A stretch of 64,000 bases of DNA, taken from Treponema denticola. Lineage in GTDB: Bacteria > Spirochaetota > Spirochaetia > Treponematales > Treponemataceae. Shown one piece after another: positions 53,455 to 62,133 of the stretch. The position numbers and the translations under genes are program-made. The stretch's first letter is position 1. Every line of letters starts with the position of its first letter. The DNA lies in NCBI RefSeq assembly GCF_024181405.1, contig NZ_CP051302.1, positions 434,001-498,000 of the forward strand. The letters run 5' to 3'. A model generated the notes under the pieces. That model was not told the DNA's origin. It saw nothing but the letters and a program-made list of their open reading frames with translations, and did no database searches.

Positions 53455-56070
53455 ATGAAAAGTTTTGTTAAGTTTTTATCATGTATGCTTGCAGTGGCTT
53501 TGGTATTTACTGCATGCGGAGGCGGTAGCGGAACTGCTGCCGGAGGCAAAAGCCCCATAAAGAACGGTACCTATGTGGATAAAGTTATCTACTCCGTAAG
53601 TACCGACCAGACGGTTGCCTTAAAAGATGTTATTGAGGGAAAGGCAGACCTTATGTTTACCTCTGTTCCGCCCGTACTTTTGTCGGGTTTAAGCGATGCT
53701 GACAGAGATAAGATAGATGTTTACCCTGTTCCTACAGGTTATTGGTCTCTTCTCTTTAACCCCATTCCCAACAAGGCTCCCTATGTTTGGAAGACGGAAG
53801 CGGGAGAGGAAATGTTTAACCCCGTTGCCATCAAAGAAGTCCGCTATGCCTTTAACTGGTTAATCAACCGAAAGAAATTGGTAGATGAACTTCTTTTGGG
53901 TGAAGGTTCTCCTATGTACACACCCTGTACCGTAGGTCTTCCCGGAGCATACCGCTATAACATCTTGGCATCCAAGTTCGGTATCACCGAAACGGGAGAT
54001 GAGCAAAAAGCTATCAACATGATTGAAGATGCTATGCAAAAAGCTTCTAAACTTGCCGAAAACAAAGGAAAACTTGTAAAAGAAAACGGAAAGTGGATGT
54101 ACAAGGGAAAGCCCGTTACAATCAAATCCATAATGCGTGTTGACGATCCTACAGGCCGTCTTCCTGCAGCCCGATATATTCATGCTCAGATCGAAAAAGC
54201 CGGCATTACGGTTGAAGGTTTTGAGCGAGACCGAAAAACAGCCGGAAGCCTTGTTTACGGAGGAAACCCTGCCAACTATGATTGGACAATGTATCTTGAA
54301 GGCTGGGGTTCAGGCGGTTTCTATGTAACATGGGAAACTCCCCTTTGCCAGATGTACAGCCCCTTCTACGGCTATATGCCCGGAGGCGGAGAGGCCGAAT
54401 TCTGGAATTATTCGAACGAAAAACTCGACGTTTTAGGTAAAAAAGCCGCATACGGACAGTATTTGACTGCCGAAGAATTCTTTAGCGAAACAACCGATAT
54501 GTGTGCTATCGGAATGGGAGAGGCTGTCCGTGTTTATGTTGTTTCTCAAAACGACTTATATGTAGCCAACAAGGGAAGATTTAATTCCCGCCTTTTCTAT
54601 GGAACCTCTGACGGCTTTAACGGCTGGACTATAAGATGTGCCGATGTTAAGCCGGATGCTGACGGCCCCTACAAAGGAAAGAGGGTTTTACGTGTATTGC
54701 AGTTCTCGGCACAAGGTTCTTTGTTTATGTCTGAATGGGACCCCATAGGCGGACAAGGCTTTAGCGATACCTACAGTTCTGCATTTACAAATACCGTTAC
54801 CGATAGAGCTTCCTTTGATAACCCTGCCGTAGGGCAATCCGAATTTGCCATGTCAACTGTTGATGTTGCAAATGCAAAATTTGCACCCAAATTCGTAGCC
54901 ACAGGTAAAAAGACTGAAGAAGGCGATGATGAACTTGCAATGGGCGGTGATATTCCCGTTCCTGCAGAAGCCGTTATGTATGACACTGCTTCAAAAAAAT
55001 GGGTTCCTGCCGAGAGCGGTCAAAGTGTTGCAACTGTTGCAACGGGTAAGCTGGTAGACGGTTATTACTGGCATCACGGTGAACCTGTAGACCTTAACGA
55101 TGTCCGCTATGCTTTTGCCTTTGCCTATGAGTGGGCCATCAAGGACGGAGATGGAGACCTCTATTATGATGCTCCTTTAAGCGGCGTAACTCTTCCCAGC
55201 CTTAAAAACACAAAGGGTATAGTATTTAATAAGGACGGATCCATCACTACATACAGTAACTACTTCCATGCTCCTATTCCGAGAGATACAGCCATAAGTG
55301 TAGGCGGTTTAAGCGTAAAGGCTGCCAACCCGGGCCGAAGAACAAACGTACCTTGGGAAATTTATGAAGCCTTGGCAGAAATGGTAGTACACGGCTCAAA
55401 GAGCGGAACGGTTTATAACTTTGCGAAAGACGGCGGAGAGCGCGGTGTAGAAGCAAACGTTAAAAACCCCGATTGTCTTGCAGACCTCAAGGCCAAATTG
55501 GAAGAATTTGCTGCTTCAAAGCATATTCCTGATCCGTTGAAAGGCTTTGTAAATGAAGATTATGCCGTTAAAAGATACAAGGCTTCTATAGCCTTTATCG
55601 AAAAATACGGAAATGCTTATATCACGACAGGTCCCTTGATGTTCGAAAAAATAGATCCTGTTACAAGTTCCGTTGTATTAACCAACTTCGATAAGTATCC
55701 TTATAAGAGCGACTACTTCCCGAATATGTTTAGAACGGACCTTACCGAGATTCAATATATCAAGGCTCCCGTAGCGCCTTCAGCCGACAAGGATGCCGTA
55801 TTTGAGGTAACCGTTTCCAAGTATGCATATCCTGAGGTAGAAAGAGTTCCTCTCGATAAGGGAAAGGTTGAAGGACGTCTCCAGCTTCCTTCAGGCGGAG
55901 AGAAGACTTATACTGCTAAAGCAATAGGTGACGGTAAATTCACTATTACCGTACCTGCATCGGACTTAGCCGGACTTGAAAAGGGTGCAGAATACATAAT
56001 GGTTGTATTAACCTCAATTTCCGATGAGCCGCCCTCAGCAAATTCGGTAAGCTTTACAATACTTAAATAG
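53455..56070 (+). CDS. Large peptide-binding lipoprotein of the second opp system (copy 1)
   Basis: 871 residues, much longer than a typical OppA (about 540-600). Lipoprotein signal with Cys21 (FTACGGG). It has SBP_bac_5-like features, but the domain seems enlarged: two regions of the type FNPVAIKEVRYAFNWLINRKK and PVDLNDVRYAFAFAYEWAI look like paired binding-protein segments. The C-terminal ~100 residues form a beta-rich extra domain (FEVTVSKYAYPEVERVPL). AGGAGG precedes the ATG. It begins a plus-strand operon with permeases and ATPases. A second copy begins at 62134. Confidence 0.9.
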   Translation: MKSFVKFLSCMLAVALVFTACGGGSGTAAGGKSPIKNGTYVDKVIYSVSTDQTVALKDVIEGKADLMFTSVPPVLLSGLSDADRDKIDVYPVPTGYWSLLFNPIPNKAPYVWKTEAGEEMFNPVAIKEVRYAFNWLINRKKLVDELLLGEGSPMYTPCTVGLPGAYRYNILASKFGITETGDEQKAINMIEDAMQKASKLAENKGKLVKENGKWMYKGKPVTIKSIMRVDDPTGRLPAARYIHAQIEKAGITVEGFERDRKTAGSLVYGGNPANYDWTMYLEGWGSGGFYVTWETPLCQMYSPFYGYMPGGGEAEFWNYSNEKLDVLGKKAAYGQYLTAEEFFSETTDMCAIGMGEAVRVYVVSQNDLYVANKGRFNSRLFYGTSDGFNGWTIRCADVKPDADGPYKGKRVLRVLQFSAQGSLFMSEWDPIGGQGFSDTYSSAFTNTVTDRASFDNPAVGQSEFAMSTVDVANAKFAPKFVATGKKTEEGDDELAMGGDIPVPAEAVMYDTASKKWVPAESGQSVATVATGKLVDGYYWHHGEPVDLNDVRYAFAFAYEWAIKDGDGDLYYDAPLSGVTLPSLKNTKGIVFNKDGSITTYSNYFHAPIPRDTAISVGGLSVKAANPGRRTNVPWEIYEALAEMVVHGSKSGTVYNFAKDGGERGVEANVKNPDCLADLKAKLEEFAASKHIPDPLKGFVNEDYAVKRYKASIAFIEKYGNAYITTGPLMFEKIDPVTSSVVLTNFDKYPYKSDYFPNMFRTDLTEIQYIKAPVAPSADKDAVFEVTVSKYAYPEVERVPLDKGKVEGRLQLPSGGEKTYTAKAIGDGKFTITVPASDLAGLEKGAEYIMVVLTSISDEPPSANSVSFTILK

Positions 56071-56095
56071 GATTTTAAGATTGTAATTTGAATCG

Positions 56096-56170
56096 AAATG
56101 CCTTGAAGCGGGGTATTTCTAAAAGTCTGACAAGTTTTTTAGAGATACCCAAAGGGCTTTGAGGCATTTT
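56096..56170 (+). repeat. Long nested hairpin between the binding-protein gene and the permease genes
   Basis: The outer stem pairs AAATGCCTTGAAGC with GCTTTGAGGCATTT and the inner stem pairs GGGTATTTCTAAAAGTC with an arm ending AGAGATACCC. It lies in a 157-base gap with no coding potential. It probably stabilises the upstream message or slows read-through, giving more binding protein than permease. Confidence 0.75.
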
Positions 56171-56227
56171 GAGTTTTTAGCGGTAATGTGCCTTGAGCTC
56201 AAAGCCTAAATTTTGTAGGAGACTTTT

Positions 56228-57268
56228 ATGTACAAGTGGTATGCACTTAAACGTATTTTACGTGGTGTAGTAATATATTCTATTCTTATTTTTATCTTTT
56301 CTTTTTTGTTTAATCAAATAAATGAAAAGGTTCAGCGCAGCCAGATAATGGAAATGGTCCGTGCTGAAGCAAAGGGTCTAAAAAATATGACTGCCGAACA
56401 GATAATGGCATGGCGTAAAGATCAAGAATTGACCCTTATCAGACAATATAAATTAGACAGGCCCTTAGTTGAACGTGTTTTACATAACGCAAAGAGGGTT
56501 CTAACCTTTGATTTCGGTAAATCGACAACGATAAAATCCTTGACGGGTTCTCAAGAGGTTATCAAAATACTTGGTGAAGCAATTCCCAGGACCCTCTTGC
56601 TTTTTACAACAGCCTTTGTGATTAATACGCTGATTGGTTTAGCCTTGGGCTTAAAAAAAGCCCAAAAGCCGGGAAGCCGGTTGGATAAGACAACAAGTTT
56701 GATTACTCTTATCATTTACGGTATGCCCAGTTGGTGGTTAGCCATGCTTTTAATATTTGTGTTTGTTTATAAAATTCCCCTGTTTCCTTCGGGAGGAGTA
56801 AACTCTATTCCTGTGCCGGAAGGTATATGGTTTGTATTTGATAGACTGCAGCACCTTGCTCTTCCGATTCTTACCTTGGTATTTTTGGGCTTTTGGAGTA
56901 CGGCTTACGTTATCCGAAACCTTGTTTTGGGTACCTTGCAGGAAGATTTTATAATGAGTGCAAGGGCACGCGGTATCCCCGAAAAGAAGGTACTTCACGG
57001 CCACACTTTAAGGACATCGGCACCTCCATTGGTAACGATGATTTTGCTCTCCTTTTTGGCCTCAATGTCGGGAAGCATAATATTTGAGGGTATTTTTTCG
57101 TGGCCCGGTTTAGGTCAGCTTTATTGGATTGCCGTTCAGCAAAACGATATACCTGTTTTAATGGGAGATTTGGCCATTACAACAGGTCTTTATCAAGCAG
57201 GTCTTATAATCCTTGATCTGGTCTACGGTTTCTTAGACCCGCGTATAAAAGTCGGAGGCAAGGAATAA
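56228..57268 (+). CDS. Peptide ABC transporter permease, OppB type (second system)
   Basis: 346 residues, one N-terminal helix, a charged periplasmic or cytoplasmic stretch (about 38-95), five more helices, and the EAA loop (IMSARARGIPEKKVLHGHTL). It ends GFLDPRIKVGGKE. TAGGAGA lies before the ATG. It overlaps the following permease by one base (TAATG). Confidence 0.93.
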   Translation: MYKWYALKRILRGVVIYSILIFIFSFLFNQINEKVQRSQIMEMVRAEAKGLKNMTAEQIMAWRKDQELTLIRQYKLDRPLVERVLHNAKRVLTFDFGKSTTIKSLTGSQEVIKILGEAIPRTLLLFTTAFVINTLIGLALGLKKAQKPGSRLDKTTSLITLIIYGMPSWWLAMLLIFVFVYKIPLFPSGGVNSIPVPEGIWFVFDRLQHLALPILTLVFLGFWSTAYVIRNLVLGTLQEDFIMSARARGIPEKKVLHGHTLRTSAPPLVTMILLSFLASMSGSIIFEGIFSWPGLGQLYWIAVQQNDIPVLMGDLAITTGLYQAGLIILDLVYGFLDPRIKVGGKE

Positions 57269-58662
57269 TGGAAAATTTTGTTGATAGATTTAAAGAATTT
57301 TGGAATGATTTTAAAAAAGAAAAGATAGGCATTGTTGCCATAGTTCTTTTAGGTTTACTTGTACTTTTGATTATACTTGAGCCTATTGTCTTGCCCTTTA
57401 AGGGAACAAACGATAATTGGCATAACATTTCTTATTGGGAAGATAACCCTGCTTCCGCTCCTCCGGTATGGTCGGAATTGTTAAGCCCAAAAAAATCGGC
57501 TAGGACGGTTCGGTTTACCGAGCCCGAGATTACGGAAGAAGAATCGGAGCATTTCGGCAAGGCTAAGGTTTATAGTTTTAAGTATAACTATAATTATGAT
57601 AGAAACCCCAATAACATTATTTTTAGAGCCGAACTTACGGGAGATGTAATAATGAGTATGGATGTTATCCGCCCTGATGGAAAGCGTATCGAGCTCGGAG
57701 TTTTTCAAAAAGGAAATTTAAAAGATTATCACAGCCGCTTTACGGTTTTAACCGATGCAAAATCCACAATGCAGCAATTTACGGCTACGTATGGCGCATC
57801 TTCTACATCGGGAAACGCAAATCCTGTTCAGTTGTTGTTCTCTGAAGTTTCAAAGACTATGTACAGGGATAAAAAGCCTTTAAAGGGCGAATATGTTTTT
57901 AAATTCGTTATACCCAAAGATGTTGCATCCAACTCTGCCAATAAGATTGAAAATCCTCGCGTTATAATTCCAGGTGCTGTTTCGGGGCTTTTAGGCACTG
58001 ACCTAAACAAGAGAGATTTATTTTCAGGTGTTATGGCCGGTTTAAAATGGGCTCTTTTAATAGGTCTTGTTGCAAGTATTATTTCCGTTTTGGTCGGCGT
58101 TATGTACGGAATTATAAGTGCCTACTTCGGCGGAACGGTTGATACGATTATGATGTTTATCTTTGAAATAGTCGTGTCCGTTCCTATTATTCCTATATTG
58201 ATTGTAGCGGCCGCAGTTTTTAAACCGAGTATATGGATGATAATCCTTGCCCTTATTATTTTCGGTTGGACAGGTTCGGTAAAGACCGTCCGCTCAATGG
58301 CCTTACAAATAAAGGAAGAAACCTATATTGAAGCTGCAAAGGCCCTCGGTGCCGGAAAATGGAGAATCATTCTAAAACACATCGCTCCTCTTCTTTTGCC
58401 GTATTCTTTTGCTATTATGGCAAGTTCGGTTCCGGGAGCCATTATTTTTGAATCCTCTCTTTCACTTTTAGGTTTGGGAGATCCTTCTATTGTAACTTGG
58501 GGACAAATTCTCCATGATGCACAAAGCTCAGGCGCAACCTTAAACGGCTTATGGTGGTGGATTATTCCTCCCGGTCTTTTTATAGCCCTTTTGGGTATGA
58601 TATTTGCATTCCTAGGTTTTGCAATGGATAAGATACTGCATCCTAAACTCAGGACAAGGTAA
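57268..58662 (+). CDS. Peptide ABC transporter permease, OppC type, with a large extracytoplasmic insertion (second system)
   Basis: 464 residues, about 130-150 longer than usual OppC. Helix 1 (about 20-40) is followed by about 190 residues of mainly beta-rich sequence before the conserved GTDLNKRDLFS motif near residue 240, after which the normal permease core with EAA loop (IEAAKALGAGKWRIILKHIA) follows. The insertion faces the periplasm and could dock the unusually large binding protein. It overlaps the upstream stop by one base. Confidence 0.92.
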   Translation: MENFVDRFKEFWNDFKKEKIGIVAIVLLGLLVLLIILEPIVLPFKGTNDNWHNISYWEDNPASAPPVWSELLSPKKSARTVRFTEPEITEEESEHFGKAKVYSFKYNYNYDRNPNNIIFRAELTGDVIMSMDVIRPDGKRIELGVFQKGNLKDYHSRFTVLTDAKSTMQQFTATYGASSTSGNANPVQLLFSEVSKTMYRDKKPLKGEYVFKFVIPKDVASNSANKIENPRVIIPGAVSGLLGTDLNKRDLFSGVMAGLKWALLIGLVASIISVLVGVMYGIISAYFGGTVDTIMMFIFEIVVSVPIIPILIVAAAVFKPSIWMIILALIIFGWTGSVKTVRSMALQIKEETYIEAAKALGAGKWRIILKHIAPLLLPYSFAIMASSVPGAIIFESSLSLLGLGDPSIVTWGQILHDAQSSGATLNGLWWWIIPPGLFIALLGMIFAFLGFAMDKILHPKLRTR

Positions 58663-58674
58663 GGAGGTTTTAAT

Positions 58675-59652
58675 ATGGAAAATAAAGAAGTAGTTCTTGA
58701 TGTAAAAAACTTGAGATTGTACTATCACACCTCCGCAGGTATTGTAAAAGCCTTGGATGATGTGAGTTTTACTCTTCATGCCGGCGAAACGCTGGGACTT
58801 GTAGGAGAATCCGGCTGCGGTAAAACGACTACAGGTATGGCTCTGCTTAAAATGCCCTCTCCTCCCGGAAGAGTAGAGGAGAATTCTCAGATTATAATTA
58901 ATGGAAGGGATATTGTTCCCCTCTCCGATTCAGAGATAAGAAAAAATGTACGCTGGCAGGAAATTTCGATGGTCTTCCAAGGAGCCATGAACAGTTTAAC
59001 TCCGGTTTACACAATCGGAAAACAGATGCTTGAAACCTTGCGGGAGCACAAAGAAATGAGTGATAAAGAAGCTCAAGACCTCATGGAAGAGTATCTGGGC
59101 TATGTCGGCCTTCCGCCCGAAGTTTTAAACCGCTATCCCCACGAGCTTTCCGGAGGAATGAAGCAGAGGGTTGTAATAGCGAGCGGCCTATTCTTAAAGC
59201 CTAAACTCGTTATCTTGGATGAACCCACCACTGCCCTCGACGTTATTGTTCAAGCTCAGATTATAAACCTTTTAAAGGAACTAAAAAAGAAATTTAAGCT
59301 TTCCTTTATATTTATTACCCACGATCTGTCGCTTGAAGCCGAGATTTCGGATAGGATTTGTGTTATGTATGCGGGAAAAATTGCCGAGCTCGGAACCAAT
59401 GATCAGATATACGGTAAGGAGCCCATGCACCCATATACCCAAAAACTTTTACAGGCAACACCTCTTTTAAGGAAGAGGGTAAGCGAGCTTTCCTATATTC
59501 CGGGAACACCGCCCGACCTTATTTCTCCGCCCAAGGGCTGCCGTTTTAATCCGAGGTGTCATTGTACAATGGATAAATGCTTTGAACTTGAACCTCCTCT
59601 TATAGAGGTTGAACCGGGACATCAAGTAGCATGCTGGAGGTGTGTAAAATGA
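58675..59652 (+). CDS. Peptide ABC transporter ATPase, OppD type (second system)
   Basis: 325 residues, Walker A GESGCGKTT, signature SGGMKQR, Walker B LVILDEPTTALD, and a C-terminal cysteine cluster (CRFNPRCHCTMDKC). AAGGAGG precedes the ATG. It overlaps the next gene by four bases (ATGA). Confidence 0.95.
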   Translation: MENKEVVLDVKNLRLYYHTSAGIVKALDDVSFTLHAGETLGLVGESGCGKTTTGMALLKMPSPPGRVEENSQIIINGRDIVPLSDSEIRKNVRWQEISMVFQGAMNSLTPVYTIGKQMLETLREHKEMSDKEAQDLMEEYLGYVGLPPEVLNRYPHELSGGMKQRVVIASGLFLKPKLVILDEPTTALDVIVQAQIINLLKELKKKFKLSFIFITHDLSLEAEISDRICVMYAGKIAELGTNDQIYGKEPMHPYTQKLLQATPLLRKRVSELSYIPGTPPDLISPPKGCRFNPRCHCTMDKCFELEPPLIEVEPGHQVACWRCVK

Positions 59653-60695
59653 GCGATAACGAAAAAAAGATAGATCCTAATGACCATGTTCTTGAACTGA
59701 TTAATATAAAAAAATATTTTGAGCCCCATCAAGGTTTAGTCCAAAGTCTTTCAAAGGGAACAGCCAAAAAGATAAAGGCTGTAGATGATGTTACCTTGCG
59801 ACTGAGGAGGGGAGAAATCTTCGGCCTCATAGGGGAATCGGGTTCAGGTAAAACTACGATAGGGAAGATAGCGATGAAGCTTCATACCCCTACCGAGGGA
59901 ACAATCCTATACAATGGAGAAGATGTTACGAACAGCGATAAGGAAAAGACTGCCTTTTACCGCCGCCGTGTTCAGATGATTTTCCAAGACCCTTATGCTT
60001 CTATGAATCCCCGTTTTAAAATTCGGGATGTAATGGAAGAGCCCCTGATTATCCATAAAATTAAGGGAACAAGGGCCGAAAATGATGAAAAAATCATCAA
60101 GGCTATTTCGGAGGTAAAGCTCAACCCGCCTGAGGAATTTATGACACGCTATCCTCACATGCTTTCGGGCGGTCAAAGGCAGCGTATAGCTACGGCCAGA
60201 ACCCTTATCCTAAACCCGGAGGTTATAGTTGCGGATGAACCTGTTTCGATGATCGACCTTTCAACCCGTGCGGAAATTCTTCACATGATGAGGGAGGTTC
60301 AAAGGAAGTTAGGTTTAACCTATCTGTATATTACCCACGACCTTTCAACGGCAAGGTATTTTACCGACAGAATAGCGGTTATGTATCTCGGCCGTATTGT
60401 AGAAATGGGGGATGCCGATGATGTTATAGATAATCCCATGCATCCTTATACTCAGGCCCTGATTGAAGCCGTTCCCGAACCCAAACCGGGAATGCTTGAG
60501 GTAATTAAAAAACTCCCCATTTCGGGAGAAATTCCTTCTCCTGCAAATGTGCCTTCGGGCTGCCGCTTCCATACGAGATGTCCCTATGCGGACGAGTCAT
60601 GTTCTTCTATGGAAGAACCTTCGTTGATGGACATAGGAAATGGACACTTTCATGCCTGCCGAAAGGCCGAAGAGATTAAGAAAAAGCAAAATTAA
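59649..60695 (+). CDS. Peptide ABC transporter ATPase, OppF type (second system)
   Basis: 348 residues, Walker A GESGSGKTT, signature SGGQRQR, Walker B VIVADEPVSMID, and a C-terminal CRFHTRCPYADESC cluster. The ATG at 59649 overlaps the oppD stop; a longer frame from 59631 is less likely. It completes the binding-protein, permease, ATPase set of the second system. Confidence 0.94.
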   Translation: MSDNEKKIDPNDHVLELINIKKYFEPHQGLVQSLSKGTAKKIKAVDDVTLRLRRGEIFGLIGESGSGKTTIGKIAMKLHTPTEGTILYNGEDVTNSDKEKTAFYRRRVQMIFQDPYASMNPRFKIRDVMEEPLIIHKIKGTRAENDEKIIKAISEVKLNPPEEFMTRYPHMLSGGQRQRIATARTLILNPEVIVADEPVSMIDLSTRAEILHMMREVQRKLGLTYLYITHDLSTARYFTDRIAVMYLGRIVEMGDADDVIDNPMHPYTQALIEAVPEPKPGMLEVIKKLPISGEIPSPANVPSGCRFHTRCPYADESCSSMEEPSLMDIGNGHFHACRKAEEIKKKQN

Positions 60696-60713
60696 AAACT
60701 TGACTTGGTTCTC

Positions 60714-60742
60714 TTGAGCAAATGCGTTTCTTATGGTAATAT
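60714..60742 (+). promoter_or_regulatory. Candidate promoter of the flavodiiron protein gene
   Basis: TTGAGC (60714-60719), 17 bp, TAATAT (60737-60742). The predicted +1 (about 60749) falls inside the left arm of the following hairpin. Confidence 0.45.
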
Positions 60743-60744
60743 TT

Positions 60745-60785
60745 AAGCTGAGGGTTACTATTGTAACCCTCAGCTTTTATTTTAT
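60745..60785 (+). terminator. Perfect 14-bp hairpin with T-rich tail before the flavodiiron protein gene
   Basis: AAGCTGAGGGTTAC pairs perfectly with GTAACCCTCAGCTT around TATT, then TTATTTTAT. It probably ends the second opp operon; since only about 24 bases separate it from the next ATG, it also lies in the leader of that gene unless the promoter overlaps it. Confidence 0.8.
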
Positions 60786-60800
60786 GGAGGTATCAATTTT

Positions 60801-62027
60801 ATGGAAGCAAAAAAACTTACGGAAAGCGTTTATTGTATTCATGCAGATATACATGACAGAACTGCACGCTTTGAAGGTATATGGTTATTGCCCCACGGCG
60901 TTTCTATAAATTCTTATGTTGTAAAGGGAGAAAAAACCGCTCTTATAGATATAGTAAAAGACTGGGACGGCTCGGTAGACTCTTACAGAAAGCAGCTTGA
61001 ATCCATAGGGCTTTCATTTTCTTCTTTTGATTATGTAATTTTAAACCATCTTGAACCTGACCACGCAGACCTTATAAACCTTGTACGGGAAGAAAATCCT
61101 AAGGCCGAAATCTTGGCTTCTGCAAAAGGGGCTGCCCTTGTCAAAAACTTTTTTAAGATAAACGAGGGGGTAAGGGCTGTAAAAGACGGAGAGGTTTTGG
61201 ACCTAGGCGGAGGAAAAAAACTTGTATTTTATGAGACTCCCAATATCCACTGGCCCGAAACAATGATGACCTATGACCCTGACGATAAAATTTTATTTTC
61301 TTGCGATGCCTTCGGCTCGTACGGTTGTATAGGCGAAAAAATCTTCGATGATCAGCACACGGAAGATGAGCTTAAATTTTTTGAAAATGAGGCCCTTAGG
61401 TACTATGCAAATATTGTGGCCAGCTTTAGTACCTTTGTAAACAAAGGAATCGAAAAACTCGCCGCTCTCGAGCTTAAATTTATTTGTCCGAGTCACGGTC
61501 TGCTTTGGCGGGGAAATCCTTCACGAATCGTAGAGCTTTATAAAAAATTTGCGGATTATAATACCGGTACCGGAAGCGGGTTGGAAAAGACTATCTGTAT
61601 TATTTGGGGCTCAATGTACGGCTATACCAAGGACGGTCTTGATGCGGTTATTGAAGGCATAGAAGAAGAAGGCATACCTTATTCTATCTATAGAATTCCC
61701 GACACGGATGCTACTTTTATTTTGGGCGAGGCCTACCGCTCTGCAGGTCTTTTATTGGCAATGCCTACCTATGAGTACAAGATGTTCCCGCCCATGGCCC
61801 ATATCCTTGACCTCTTTGAAAGAAAACACTTTATCAATAAAAAGGTATTCCGAATAGGAAGCTGGGGCTGGGTAGGAGGAGCCAAAAAAGAATACGAGGA
61901 AAGAATAGAAAAATTTAAGTGGACCAATATCGAATCCCATGAATGGCAGGGTAAGATCAGCGATGAGGATAAGCGGATATTAAAAGAAAGAGGCAGGGAA
62001 TTGGCAAAAGCCGTAAAAAACGGATAA
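60801..62027 (+). CDS. Flavodiiron protein (FprA type, O2/NO reductase)
   Basis: 408 residues: an N-terminal metallo-beta-lactamase-like domain with H83-x-E85-x-D87-H88 and further ligands in CPSHG and SCDAFG for the di-iron site, then a flavodoxin domain from about residue 265 (GSMYGYTKDG; MPTYEYKMFPPMAHIL). These enzymes reduce O2 to water or NO to N2O with electrons from rubredoxin. GGAGG precedes the ATG. A rubredoxin gene is at 34199 in this window. Confidence 0.95.
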   Translation: MEAKKLTESVYCIHADIHDRTARFEGIWLLPHGVSINSYVVKGEKTALIDIVKDWDGSVDSYRKQLESIGLSFSSFDYVILNHLEPDHADLINLVREENPKAEILASAKGAALVKNFFKINEGVRAVKDGEVLDLGGGKKLVFYETPNIHWPETMMTYDPDDKILFSCDAFGSYGCIGEKIFDDQHTEDELKFFENEALRYYANIVASFSTFVNKGIEKLAALELKFICPSHGLLWRGNPSRIVELYKKFADYNTGTGSGLEKTICIIWGSMYGYTKDGLDAVIEGIEEEGIPYSIYRIPDTDATFILGEAYRSAGLLLAMPTYEYKMFPPMAHILDLFERKHFINKKVFRIGSWGWVGGAKKEYEERIEKFKWTNIESHEWQGKISDEDKRILKERGRELAKAVKNG

Positions 62028-62061
62028 AAATCTTTGCTATAGCTATTATGATAAAAAATAT

Positions 62062-62090
62062 TTGACAAATCCAAAATAGTATGTTTTAAT
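62062..62090 (+). promoter_or_regulatory. Promoter of the second binding-protein gene copy
   Basis: TTGACA (62062-62067), 17 bp, TTTAAT (62085-62090), essentially the same as at copy 1; the spacer differs at a few bases. Confidence 0.65.
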
Positions 62091-62133
62091 ATATGCAGTG
62101 TTTTTAACACATAAAAACAACAGGAGGAATTTA

